Shown here piece after piece: positions 22,029-32,316 of a DNA stretch of 64,000 nucleotides. The notes below the pieces were generated by a model. That model did no database searches. It saw nothing but the letters and a program-made list of their open reading frames with translations, and was not told where the DNA came from. The DNA comes from Patellaria atrata CBS 101060 (Eukaryota > Ascomycota > Dothideomycetes > Patellariales > Patellariaceae). The stretch is taken from positions 488,163 to 552,162 of the forward strand of contig MU006096.1 in the NCBI GenBank assembly GCA_010093705.1, given 5' to 3'. The stretch's first letter is position 1. The number at the start of each line of letters is the position of its first letter. Made by a program: the position numbers and the translations under genes.

Positions 22029-22636
22029 ATGCTATTCAAAAACCTCCAGACAATCATCACATTCGCAACCCTCATTTCCATACCAGCAGCACTCGCTGAC
22101 TTTCGCATCTATCTTGGTGGCGACAATTCAATTAGTGAAGGTGGTTCTGTTGCTTTTAACGGAGCATGGCTTCTCAATGCTGAACCGTCATGTGACGATA
22201 TCTACAACAGCGTCATGCTGATTAACGGGTACAACGATGTGACCGAGTCTGACGACTGGGCGTGCGATGGCTGTGATGCCAACGAATCAATCGGAAATCT
22301 CCCAATCACTCGCTTCGAGATCGGGGATAAAACCAACGACAGACAGACTACCAGTGGAGGCCTCGGTTATATTACACTCTATCCCAAGCCGGATGGAACT
22401 TACGACTTGACTTATAGCGCTGAGGCCGATGGCCCTAATGGATCAAGGGGCTATTGCAACCGTGAGAATGCTAAGGCTCATGAGTTCACGTGTGTACAGC
22501 CAGTCGGATCTTTGAACGGGAAGCATATCATTACCTGTGTACGTTTATGTCCCACAATCAAATTATGCGATGCTTTTCCAGATATTAACGTGCTTCATAG
22601 GTTACCGATTTGGTGTCTGTTGTGTCTGGCAACTAA
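22029..22636 (+). CDS. Small secreted protein with six cysteines, unknown function
   Basis: Two exons are proposed, 22029-22538 and 22601-22636, giving 181 aa and ending VTDLVSVVSGN. Reading through the 62-nt intron instead gives an unnatural hydrophobic tail. Residues 1-23 form a signal peptide (cleavage near ALADF). The mature part holds six cysteines, including a WACDGCD pair, and is acidic and glycine-rich. I recognise no family. Size, secretion and even cysteine number are those of a candidate effector or surface protein. It stands 356 bp from the leftward UstYa gene, so it may or may not belong to the RiPP locus. Confidence 0.72.
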
Positions 22637-22992
22637 AGTCCGTGTTTGAGAGAAATTGGACAGCTCGAGTCTTACACAAAACTTGGATTTTCTGTTATCT
22701 TCCTACCTGTGCTTCGACTTTCTCGCTTGCAGTCTATAGTTGAATACTAGCACTATTTCTTTCAAAATTGATTGTATATTGGTTTTGGTCATGTCCTAGT
22801 AAATGTTTTCCTATCTAGATGCCTGGAAAATATCAGAATCGATCCGCCTACTCACGCAACACCGCTCACAAAACTTATGAGCTCCCTGTTCACCGCATGA
22901 AACAAGGGTTATTTACACAGTAATATATACCTCCATATATGAATACGAAGGATCATCGCTGTGTTTCTGATGAAGAAATAAAATCCATTTGA
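22637..22992. other. Short convergent intergenic stretch
   Basis: This is the 3' flank of the small secreted protein gene and of the leftward UstYa-like gene. No coding signal was seen. Confidence 0.5.
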
Positions 22993-24226
22993 TTAGAGTG
23001 GTGGATGATAATGACCAGATGCGGTTACCGCTCCAACGTGATTTGTATCCTCCGTAAAGTTTGCGTATGCGGGCCCTAAATAGAAGCAAAGATCATTAGT
23101 AAAAGAGATTGATACGTAGGACTGAAAATACAGCGCCTGGGTCTTATTAACTTATAATTCTACTTACCAAATATTGGATGTACAACTGCACCAGGTTCAT
23201 ATGGATCAACCATCCGCTGTATTGCCCATTTGTTGATGGAATCCCAATCTACGCACTCATGTTCGTACTCCATATCACCAACCGGGACAGGATGATTGTA
23301 ATCCCATTTGTAAACAAGGGGACTGGTATCCCCATGGCACATTGCTGCTTTACGCAAGAAGTCAAGACAGTGCACTATGAACGACTTAGAGGCCATGGCT
23401 AGAATGCAGCATAATGGAGCTCACTGTTATGAAGATGTAGCAGATACTCCTCTTCCTCTGTCATGTTATGGAAATAATGGTCCTTGTTGAGAGACCTGTA
23501 AAGTCTTTTCTACAAAAGTTTGTTAAATTAGGTCAAATTGGACGCACTATTTGATCCTACTCACTATGCAATGAAGGTCATGATATACACTGATGCCGCC
23601 CATGAGAGTACCATCTGGTAAAACTACCGGGTCCCCAGACACTCCACCGAAATGGGCTACTTCTTCTTTAGTAAACCATGAGTTGGCGGCTAGCAAAGTC
23701 AGTCAAACAGGAGGGCTATACGTTGAAGATTTTGTTTACGTTTTAAGATTTGTTCCCATGCCTCGTCCAGTTCTGCTGATGGCTTCCCAAATAGTTCCGG
23801 TGCAAAACCGCCGTTTTGTATATGAAAACGAGATTTACCGTAGACAATTGACTGTCGAGCAGGGGCTTCAAACTAGAGATCAGCACGAAAGAACTAACTT
23901 TATAGAAAGGTTGGACGTTGAGGTGGTTGTTGTTGATGAAAGGGCGACTAACTCCAAACAGTATTTGGTCCGTGCGCATATCTCTTTTTCAGGGAGAGCC
24001 AAAACGAGACGAAGACGACAGTGTAGAGAGCAACAACTCCAAGATGGAACCACATCACTCTGGCCCTGGTTTTCTTCCCCTTTTGGGAGACAAAACTCTC
24101 CCACACTAGAGGAGTACTCTTGTGAGTTCCATCATCTGTTGATGCTTCTGAGCCTGACCGTAACAGTCCCTTTTCTTCTTCATAATGCTGCTCCGATACG
24201 TCAATTGATGCACTTCTGGATTCCAT
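22993..24226 (-). CDS. UstYa-like (DUF3328) oxidase A of the RiPP locus
   Basis: Six exons on the minus strand: 23953-24226, 23740-23865, 23565-23689, 23425-23509, 23168-23374 and 22993-23075. All joins are in frame and give 299 aa. A cytosolic tail is followed by one membrane helix at residues 57-79 (WFHLGVVALYTVVFVSFWL). The conserved UstYa blocks are TPARQSIVY, GKPSAELDEAWEQIL, and two HxxHC motifs, HDLHC (170-174) and HNMHC (202-206). The second motif is created by splicing across intron 4. In ustiloxin, asperipin and related pathways these proteins perform oxidative macrocyclisation of the core peptide. Intron 1 uses an AAG acceptor and is the least certain join. The gene is divergent from the precursor across 838 bp. 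Confidence 0.9.
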
Positions 24227-25064
24227 TGCTGTCAAGACTAAGGTTAAAATTTAGAAGAGGGTTAAGGTTTTGCTTTGATTTGAAAGAAAAGAGTATCATC
24301 AAGAGACCGCAGAAAGAGATGCAATTGCGCTCACCTACTTCTCTGATAGCCGTTCTTCCGATAATTATTACCCGCTGCAATGCTAGCCCCTCCTGTGTCC
24401 GTTTCCTTTGCTCATGTATTTCCATGTCAAGCGATTACGATATCTTCCTTAGTCTTCTGACCTGCAGCTGAAGTATACTGTAACCACGTTAGTAGCGTGT
24501 TATGGACCCTGGAAAACCTCTATCTGAACACTGAATATATTACTTCTTCGCCGATATCCTCCTGTATCATTTGTACTCTGCAGAAAATGCTACGATGTTA
24601 CCTTCTATTTTCCGTTAGAACCCCTTTCCTGCTTCATGTCTGACAACTGTCCGTTCATCTAGTTCTAAGACAGCAACTACGCACTGGCCCCTAACAGTCA
24701 AGCTGTACGACGAGACATTAGGAGTAATGCGGTGTTACGAACAGACTAGAGTCACTGGATTGACCAATAGCTCGAGCATATCATAGCCGAACACAATTCA
24801 CACCGACCATATTGCTACATCTCTATGAGCCTAATTCGGCGAGAAATGGCAACATAGAGCGGAAACTGTTCGAGGAACCATGCTCCTTGTCATAGACTGT
24901 CCGAAATTTTTCTCTTTCGGAGAATGCAGACGCTCTTACCTGATGATCTGTCAAGCAAGTGACACCCTCTTCGTCTTCGTATGGTTATATAAAGGGCTGG
25001 CCTTCCGCATATTTCAAGTCTCGTAGCTAGCTCTCCATTACTACAGATTCTCAATCCATAAAAT
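24227..25064. promoter_or_regulatory. Bidirectional intergenic region of UstYa-A and RiPP precursor
   Basis: The region separates the divergent oxidase and precursor genes, so it should hold both promoters. A TATATAAAG box lies at 24986-24994, about 75 bp before the precursor ATG, which is usual for a strongly expressed fungal gene. No frame here looks coding. Confidence 0.6.
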
Positions 25065-25680
25065 ATGCGTTTCGCAACTCGTCTTCTGGCTCTAGGCCTT
25101 GCTGCCTATGGTACACTCGCTGGTCCGTAATATTGAGAGTCTATCATATGATCGGATAGCTTACAATTCATTAGCTCCAGTTCCAGCCACACAGGACACA
25201 GTCACTAAACGTGCCCTGATCCAACGTAGCGCTGATGCCACTGAATCCGACAGTGCTTGGTGGGTTTACATCCCAGACCTTAACTATGACGAAGCAAACG
25301 ATATCGCGGCACGCGCCGATTCCCTTAAGATCAAGCGGGATCCGGCACAGGACAGTGATAGTGCGTGGTGGGTGTACATCCCAAACGTCAACTATGAGGA
25401 AGCAACCGATGTTGTAGCACGTGACGATTCCCTTCAGGTCAAGCGGGATTCGGCGCAGGACAGTGATAGTGCGTGGTGGGTGTATATCCCAGATCTCAAC
25501 TATGACGAAGCCGTTCAGGTCAAGCGTGATACGACAAAAGACGCCGACAGCGCTTGGACAGTCGTTATCCCACTCCGCACGTATGACACGCGAGACTCTC
25601 TCCGCAACAAGCGAGATCCATCAAAGGATAGCGACGCTGCCTGGACGGTCACTATACCTATCGGTAATTACGATAACTAG
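25065..25680 (+). CDS. RiPP precursor with five KR-bounded core repeats (dikaritin type)
   Basis: Two exons, 25065-25122 and 25175-25680, encode 187 aa. The first exon gives a signal peptide (MRFATRLLALGLAAYG, cleavage near AAPVPA); without splicing the frame stops after 21 codons. An alternative donor (GTACAC at 25111) would drop four residues and keep frame. KR pairs at residues 31-32, 73-74, 109-110, 136-137 and 165-166 are ideal KEX2 sites. They delimit five units, each with one core: AWWVYIPDLNYDE, AWWVYIPNVNYEE, AWWVYIPDLNYDE, AWTVVIPLRTYDT and AWTVTIPIGNYDN. Signal peptide, acidic KR-bounded repeats, an aromatic core and adjacent UstYa genes together define the dikaritin/ustiloxin-like class. 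The product is unknown. Confidence 0.92.
25213..25677 (+). repeat. Five diverged in-frame repeats of the precursor
   Basis: Units start at 25213, 25339, 25447, 25528 and 25615 and are 42, 36, 27, 29 and 21 codons long. Units 1-3 are close (core AWWVYIP, linker ending K-I/V-KR). Units 4-5 share AWTV-x-IP. Unit 3 lacks the roughly ten-residue linker with the VARDDSL-like stretch present in units 1 and 2. Confidence 0.9.
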
Positions 25681-26678
25681 GACTTAGTCGCCTCAAGTTC
25701 AGGGTCTTGTCAGATGCAAGCATGAACAGATCGCAACTGATCAATTACCCTATTAATCGACGATCATGAGGTTCCGGAACTCAAAGGTCTACTGGATTTT
25801 ATGGATGCAGAATGAATGATATATCGGGATCAGAATCGGGTGCTATTCCTAGTCTTTAGAACTGATATCCGCTCCTTGAAACAGTTCTACTAGCTAGTAT
25901 GATAGGAAAATGGGAATCTAGAATGCATTTTCCATGTTAATTTTCGGTGCATATCGATCTGTGAAAACCACCGTCCATATAAGCTTAATAGCTGCACGCT
26001 TGAAAGCTTAGGCGATGTGACAAAGTACTGTAAGTAAACGGTCCGTTAGATGCGTCTCGCTTGACCCTGATTCCCGAAGCCCGTCTTCATATTGTCCGAG
26101 ATCGTAGTGCTCCCGCACGGGTATGCTCAACACCCTGGTTTGCATTGCAGGAAGAAAAGAACTAGTCCGTCAGGCAAATACGCTGAGCTGTTGTTAGAGC
26201 TGTACATTTCTTTTAGAAACATCTTCAACTTTCAGATATGAGGGTGGAATTGTACCAAGATTCAAATCAAGCTCTTGCTTTTTGAAAATTTCTCTCTATC
26301 ACTCCGCTCATATCATTAGTACTGCTCTATTATATATCACCCGTGGGCGGTTAAACTAGAGGCACACCGGTCGAACTGTGTTTCTTCCGTTTCACATTTG
26401 TTGTATCTTGCGGTTCATGATAGGAAAACCTAGATTTTCCCAATTGCGTCTTGAACTCAAAACTCACGTATCAAATGCCAATTCTAGTATGTGATCCAAT
26501 GTCGACCGCTTAGGAGCTCGTTCGGTGAATATAATCCTTGGGCATTCGGAATCACTAAGAGCCGAAAGGATGCACATACATCCGGTACATAACCGTGATG
26601 AAATTATACACAATCTCATGCAGCAGACAAGAACCTCTTATCCTGAATAATATCTCTACGGCAATTCATCCGAATCCG
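25681..26678. other. Intergenic, 3' sides of precursor and UstYa-B
   Basis: About 1 kb between convergent genes. No coding frame, no further precursor repeats and no recognisable tailoring-enzyme fragment were seen on either strand. Confidence 0.6.
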
Positions 26679-27678
26679 CTACGGAGGAGAATCCCAAATC
26701 TTCTCGCCCGGCAGAGGATGTAAGGCATACCGACTGGGCAGATCGGGGATCTGTCTCCGTACAGACCACTCCCTTATGCTGTCAAAATTTCGACAAGAGT
26801 GCAAAGTATTGAAGTTGGGATAGGGGTCAGCATGGCCTTTCACCCACCGATAGGGGATGATTGTAACATCTGCATCGCACATGAGCTTTTGGCGAAGCAT
26901 GTCCGCACAGTGATCGAAATGATGATGTGTCGTGCGGTCTGAATCGGTGAACTCGGCAGATCGGTTCTTATAGTACTCGTGGTTCCAGATACTCGACTTG
27001 CGCATGAAGTTCTATTCTGGTTAGATGATAGAATTGATATTGATTGAGGGTGTGGTTCTGTACCAGACAGTGTAGATGATGAATCACTTCGAGAGAGCCC
27101 ATGTATCCTCCTCCCGCCTCTTCTGGTACTTTTGTGGTCTCAATATCGTAAGGAATCGCTGCGTATTCTTCCTCTGTGATCATTGTCACTCGGACTTTGG
27201 ACGTTGTGAGAATCTCAATGAACTGACTATATTTCTTGAGTAAACTTACACCCTTCAAGCTCTTGCCATGCCTCATTCAACTCTTCTCTTAGTTCACCTC
27301 GGAAGGGGGAATCTAAAATGATAGACCCATTGAACCTTACATCATGATAACTTGTGTCTATCTCAGCAATAGCAGGTGCTGTTTCGATCGTCAAAAGAAG
27401 CTCCTATAGAGTGCATTCATGATAAACTCACAATATGTGGAATGCATCTCGAAACATAATCTTTTCAAATCTTGACCGAACCATGGACCGATAACTGATC
27501 CAACAAGCAATGAGATGATTCCTGTTGCGGCACACAGTAAAAAGCACCCCATCCAGGACGGTCCATGTTGAAAAGATCTCTGAGATTTTGATGAGAGTGA
27601 TGCCTCTTGAATTGAAAATTGCCCATTTTCATCTTCTGTTAAAGAAACCTTTTGGTAGTTGCAAACAGCCATTAGCAT
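26679..27678 (-). CDS. UstYa-like (DUF3328) oxidase B of the RiPP locus
   Basis: Four exons on the minus strand, 27432-27678, 27250-27378, 27064-27194 and 26679-27011, encode 279 aa. A membrane helix at residues 43-65 (MGCFLLCAATGIISLLVGSV) follows a short cytosolic tail. The family blocks are YSPAIAEID (formed across intron 1), ELREELNEAWQELEG, ITEEEYAAIPYD, and two HxxHC motifs, HHLHC (164-168) and HFDHC (200-204). The next ATG, six bases in at 27672, is an alternative start. Intron 2 (GTAAGT to AAAG, 55 nt) is inferred from frame and family alignment and is the weakest join. Two different UstYa proteins also occur in the ustiloxin cluster, suggesting two separate oxidation steps or a heteromer. 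Confidence 0.9.
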
Positions 27679-30311
27679 CAATATCTGCTCACAATTTTTG
27701 CGGTTCCACTAGCTCTTGCAATACTTCAAAAGTGCAGAGAAGAATGGAGATTCATGCTCTGCAGTTCTGGGAGGAGCGAGATGTTCGTGCTGACTATATT
27801 CCGAATGCATGGTTTCGACTGTTTGTACCCGGTGTACTGTACTTTGCTGTAGTTCAATATGTTTTAGCAGCGGGCATTAAAAAAAGGTGCGTTATTGAGT
27901 ACTACCTTCCATATCTGTAGATGTGAGTAGGTATCTGTACAGTCGAAAGATTGGACTAGAATCGTACTAAGACGACATACTAGGGTCGGGTTGCGTGTGA
28001 AGGAGCAAGGAGCCTTCTAAGCGAGCGCGTATGCGATGCATAAGTTCAATATCCTCCGTATAATATACTGCATACAGATTTACAGCTACGGCGGATTAAT
28101 AGTCTTATAATTGAGAGTTTACTGCTAGAAATATCGTATAGTTGTGTCCGAGGTCGATAATGAGATCGTCGCCAAACAGTTTACGCTTTTCCAATTTCAC
28201 GGATAATCTAAATCGTATATGCATTCTTATTGATAAGGATCCAGATCGTGAAGTGAGTACAACTACATCATAGCTTAATACCGCGTTAAGATCAGCGGAG
28301 GAAGAACTGTGGAGTGTAAAGGGCATATATATCGTATGTACCTGATATATTTCGCAAGTAGTTAACGGGAGGAATTCGGAAATTCGTGATTTATAGCCTT
28401 GTGACACTGCGCCGATGGAAGAATACCGAGCAGACACTTTAAGAGTGTAGTTGGTATATTGCATCAATGCGGACGTAGTTCAAGGAATGGTCGTAGGAGT
28501 ACGTCTGTCGCTGGTTGCAATTGTTAGAGACTATGAATATCATGCATATAAAAGGGACATTCATACATTAGCCTCGTTGCCACTGGTACTTACTGATTGA
28601 TTGTAGGTTATCACATCCTTTCAGGTTGGACAAATGGTCCAGCCGCTATTTTTATCGTATAGCGGTGAGGTCAAGACGACCACCACCGACATAGTTTTTC
28701 CATTTGTGAGTACATAACTATTGGAGGGCTGAACTGTGAGACCGAGATTACCTAATCGTAACAACAATACTGCTAAGTTACATGTCTGGGCAACCTGACT
28801 AATATTGAGCTTTGTCTGGATTAGCCCATGAAGAAATGATCCATAGCTCTCTGTATTCCTGGGGTCTGATTTTAATAAGAATCTATATTTGGGATTATCT
28901 TCCTACAGCTAAAGTTGCCCACAAGAACGGGAACAGCAAGCTCATGATTCTTGTTTCTACTAGAACGGTATATTTGATAGAGTGAAATGGTGAAAGTCTA
29001 GAGCATTACTGAGGTCGGAAAAACGAGAGAGGTATAATGCATTTCTGTATTACTCTGTTGGGGTGGTTCCAAAGGAAGATTATTCGATAGAAATGTTTCG
29101 ATAGATCGAAAAGATTGATCAAGAATCGCTTAGGGGATATTAGAGCGGAAACTGAGATTCTGTGAACAAGTATATGCGCTAGTCATACGTGATACTTATA
29201 ATATAGGGTTACACCTCAGCTTCCCACTTTTATACAGGTGCCACGAATGTGAGACATTGAAGGTAACTACTCGTCCCTTTCATATCCAGACGCAATAGGT
29301 AAAGGAGAACCGTTGGAAAGTGGTATCGACTATAGACTATTCCGAGATAACTATCATAGCTTTGTGGTTAGCCCTAAAAATGTTTCAGACGGGATATTAG
29401 TCCTTCAGATCTGTCACTACGACGTAAATTAAAAGTAATTGAGAGGCTCAGTGCGGAACAATGACCTGAAAGGAGAACCTCCAAAGGATATACTTGGCTC
29501 AGATTGTTTTCCTGAAACTCGTCGAGCAGATCGCATATTTTCTAGCGGTATTTGTCTGGCAAATTACGGCGGTGTGTCTGCGCTACAGGCGTTTTTTCAG
29601 ATTAGTGATCACATGACGGCACTCGTCCTATGCTAATATATTCGTGGTACGCGAAAGTATCAAGATCTAGAGCGAAAGGCTCTATACGATCTCTATATTA
29701 GATTTATGCTCGTTCCAGGGTGATAAACCGTTCCTCTTACCTTCCTACTAAATGGAGTACCACCCCCTGGAACCAAGCTGGAGCCTGAGGACAACTAACA
29801 GAGCTCAATTCATTGCTCGTGCAGCATCGTGGATATAGTAGGTAGCGCAGTACTTCATGTGCCTCTGATGTGTACTCGATCTAGGTACTGTTAGGGGTCA
29901 AACAAGTTTTTAGCCAGTCTAGAGGCATTCGAGAAATATAATTCTATATTAACGAAATGGTTAGGATAGCAATAAGGTCAAAGACGCACGTGAATAGAAC
30001 TTGGGCTTTCACGTCGCTACTTTAAACGCTGACTTACAATATCTCAGGGGTCAAGTATCCATTCAGATCACCAGAAGAAAGACAGTTTTCTGGACTTAAC
30101 ATAGAAGTAATCCTCTCTATCCATCTAGAATGCTGAGGTGACCAGTATTGATTGTAGGCAAATGCTGAGGCTGGTGAAGTGGAGTATGATGACAAGAATT
30201 AGCGGAGTGTCGGGCTAGAGCTCGGCAGTAGGAAATATCCGTAAGCGGACTGTGTATGCTTTATACATAAGATTTTCGTCCACATTTTCTTTTGACATTT
30301 AATCGTAATTT
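27679..30311. other. Gene-poor stretch with a possible receptor remnant
   Basis: 2.6 kb without an intact gene. The only coding-looking segment is a minus-strand frame at 28105-28467. It ends with SIRMHIRFRLSVKLEKRKLFGDDLIIDLGH, written here as one 10-residue hallmark: FGDDLIIDLG. That pattern is reminiscent of PTH11-type receptors. The remainder has stops in all frames. Confidence 0.45.
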
Positions 30312-30398
30312 GCCCGCATGGCTTAGTGGTACAGCGTCTCACTCGTAGAAAGTCATCTCGGTATGAGAAGATCGGCGGTTCGATTCCGCCTGTGGGCA
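30312..30398 (+). tRNA. tRNA-Thr(CGT) with 15-nt intron
   Basis: The sequence folds into a full cloverleaf. The acceptor stem GCCCGCA pairs with TGTGGGC, with discriminator A at 30398. The D stem is GCT/AGC, the anticodon stem TCTCA/TGAGA and the T arm GGCGG-TTCGATT-CCGCC. The anticodon loop places CGT after the invariant T33. A 15-nt intron at 30348-30362 sits one base 3' of the anticodon, the standard eukaryotic position. A run of four T at 30407-30410 is a plausible Pol III terminator. No CCA is encoded, as expected. Confidence 0.87.
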
Positions 30399-32316
30399 CG
30401 TGATCATTTTCTTTTGGCATTATTTTTGCAGTTTTTTTGTCTAGATTTGTAAGATCCTCTGTAGCTTCGATAGATGTTGTCCTTTACCTATGATTTTGGC
30501 TCAAACTGAGGAGTTGCACGCGCACTATGGGGTGGCCGAGTTTAAATCTAACTTTCCCCCTTTAGGATTAGCCTGCCTTGGCATACTCATATACTTCACT
30601 CGCCCGAGAACTTCTATCCTTTAAAGGCCTGAAGATGCTACCAAAGGGCCAGAGAAGATAGGGAAAAGCAGGTAGCAAAATCATTGGAACACCAAAAAAT
30701 AAACCTAGTTGAGTGGTCCACGATACTAACAAGCCCTTGGTAACATCTTCAGGCTTTTAAAGGATAGGAAAATGTAGGATTCGGGCTTCGAAATCCAGCC
30801 TTTAGAATAAGAGGTTCGCCGAAATCAATTACGATTCCCCCATCAATCACTTAGGGTTTATTCTACCTATCTTCCTAGTTACGCTACTTAGGGGCCTCGA
30901 GCCTACGCAATCTCATGGTGTCGAGTTCCTAGGTGTAAAATATATTCCCGACTTTAGGAATTTTAACATTAGGAATTTCAACTTCAGGATTTACACTGGA
31001 CGTTCAACGAATTATGTATTATTTCCTAATCCAGCTACTTAGGATCGCGTTTTCTTTCCACCATAAGATACGCCATAGAGACCCTCTCTAATTTCGACTT
31101 CAGGAATTCGGACTATAGGGTGAGACGTTCAACGAGATTGAATGCGAACATCTGAATATGCAACTAAAGTCTATCTAAGGACTACCTTATATAACTTCCA
31201 TGGTCCGGAATTAATGAAGTGTGGATGTAAATTTACATCCTATTGTACCTATTCAATACCATCCAGTCTAAGGTTTCCCATCTCAAACATAATGCTGATT
31301 CTATGGTTTGGTGGATTGAGTACGAGACACGGAGTTGAATACTAGTACTTATTCGAGGAGATCATATATAGGTTCTGGATCAGGAATTAGCCAGTTGCTT
31401 TCTATATATCCCCAGAATGAGTTCACTTCCACATTTCCCCATATTCCCAAAGCTCTTGAAACTGGTGCTGATGTGATGAGACCTGCTACTGTTTTCTACC
31501 CGGTCCCACTGGGTCTCTATTATACCCCATAGGAGCTTACAACCAAGTGAACCAATACTTTAAGGGTTAGTCATATGGGCAAAACAGAACTTTGGTGTCT
31601 TGACCTATACTCATACCGAGGATATCCTATTTCCCAATCATTTTGTACGCATATTGGTTTCTTTCGACTTAAAAGTACGTTCTAGTCAGAAGATGCCATT
31701 TAGCTCTCCTTTTTAGTCGTAGAAATCCTCCTTATTTTTGTAACATTGTCCAGTTAATATCTCTTATCCTAGTTGGCGCATATTGTGCAGTGCTATCTGT
31801 GATATACTCTGTTAGTCCCACTTGGATCCAGTCACGCCATGGGACCGTTTGCGAGAAGTCTGATCAAAGCTGTAGATAGACTTATCTCTCAAATGACTTG
31901 CTCCCATATTTCAAATGATATGTTCTCTCAAACGTCATGCTTCAATTTTTCAAACGACATTCTCCAACCTCTAAACATCATACCCCGATTCACAAACCGA
32001 TTCCAGGACGAAGACTCACCGGGAACGCGTGCACAAGAGAATGTGGGGGCTCTGGGTCTAGTATGATATCAAGGAGAACATTTATCAAACGAATCTCAGG
32101 GATACATGCATGAAGTGTACCTGTTTCAGTTAACTCATGTTCAAGACTCTGCCCCTCCCTTGGACTTCATTTCTTCTAATTACCTATCAATCTGAGATCG
32201 TCTCACTTCACCGCTTTGAGATCTAACCAGCGTCGCTAAGGCGCAACCCATATCTTCATGAGATCTCATTCAACGTTCGATCTCGTCAAGGTTTAGCCCT
32301 CAATACTTATTCTGCG
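30399..32316. other. Gene-poor stretch with inverted repeat and degenerate repeats
   Basis: Besides the inverted repeat at 30602-30786, short phrases recur in diverged form: a TTAGGAATTT-like phrase between 30,950 and 31,100 and GACGTTCAACGA twice, near 31,008 and 31,126. No intact gene is visible. Confidence 0.5.
30602..30786. repeat. MITE-like inverted repeat
   Basis: A 34-nt arm at 30615-30648 (TATCCTTTAAAGGCCTGAAG... reading right) is matched as an imperfect reverse complement at 30734-30766, separated by 85 nt. A weaker outer match, GCCCGA at 30602 and TCGGGC at 30781-30786, extends the symmetry to about 185 bp. It has no coding capacity. Size and symmetry suggest a miniature inverted-repeat element or a fold-back relic. 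No target-site duplication was established. Confidence 0.55.

Noticed and set aside
23593-24471. 292-codon plus-strand frame
   Set aside because: It overlaps exons 1-3 of the minus-strand UstYa gene, whose spliced product has all family motifs. The plus-strand translation has no recognisable domain.
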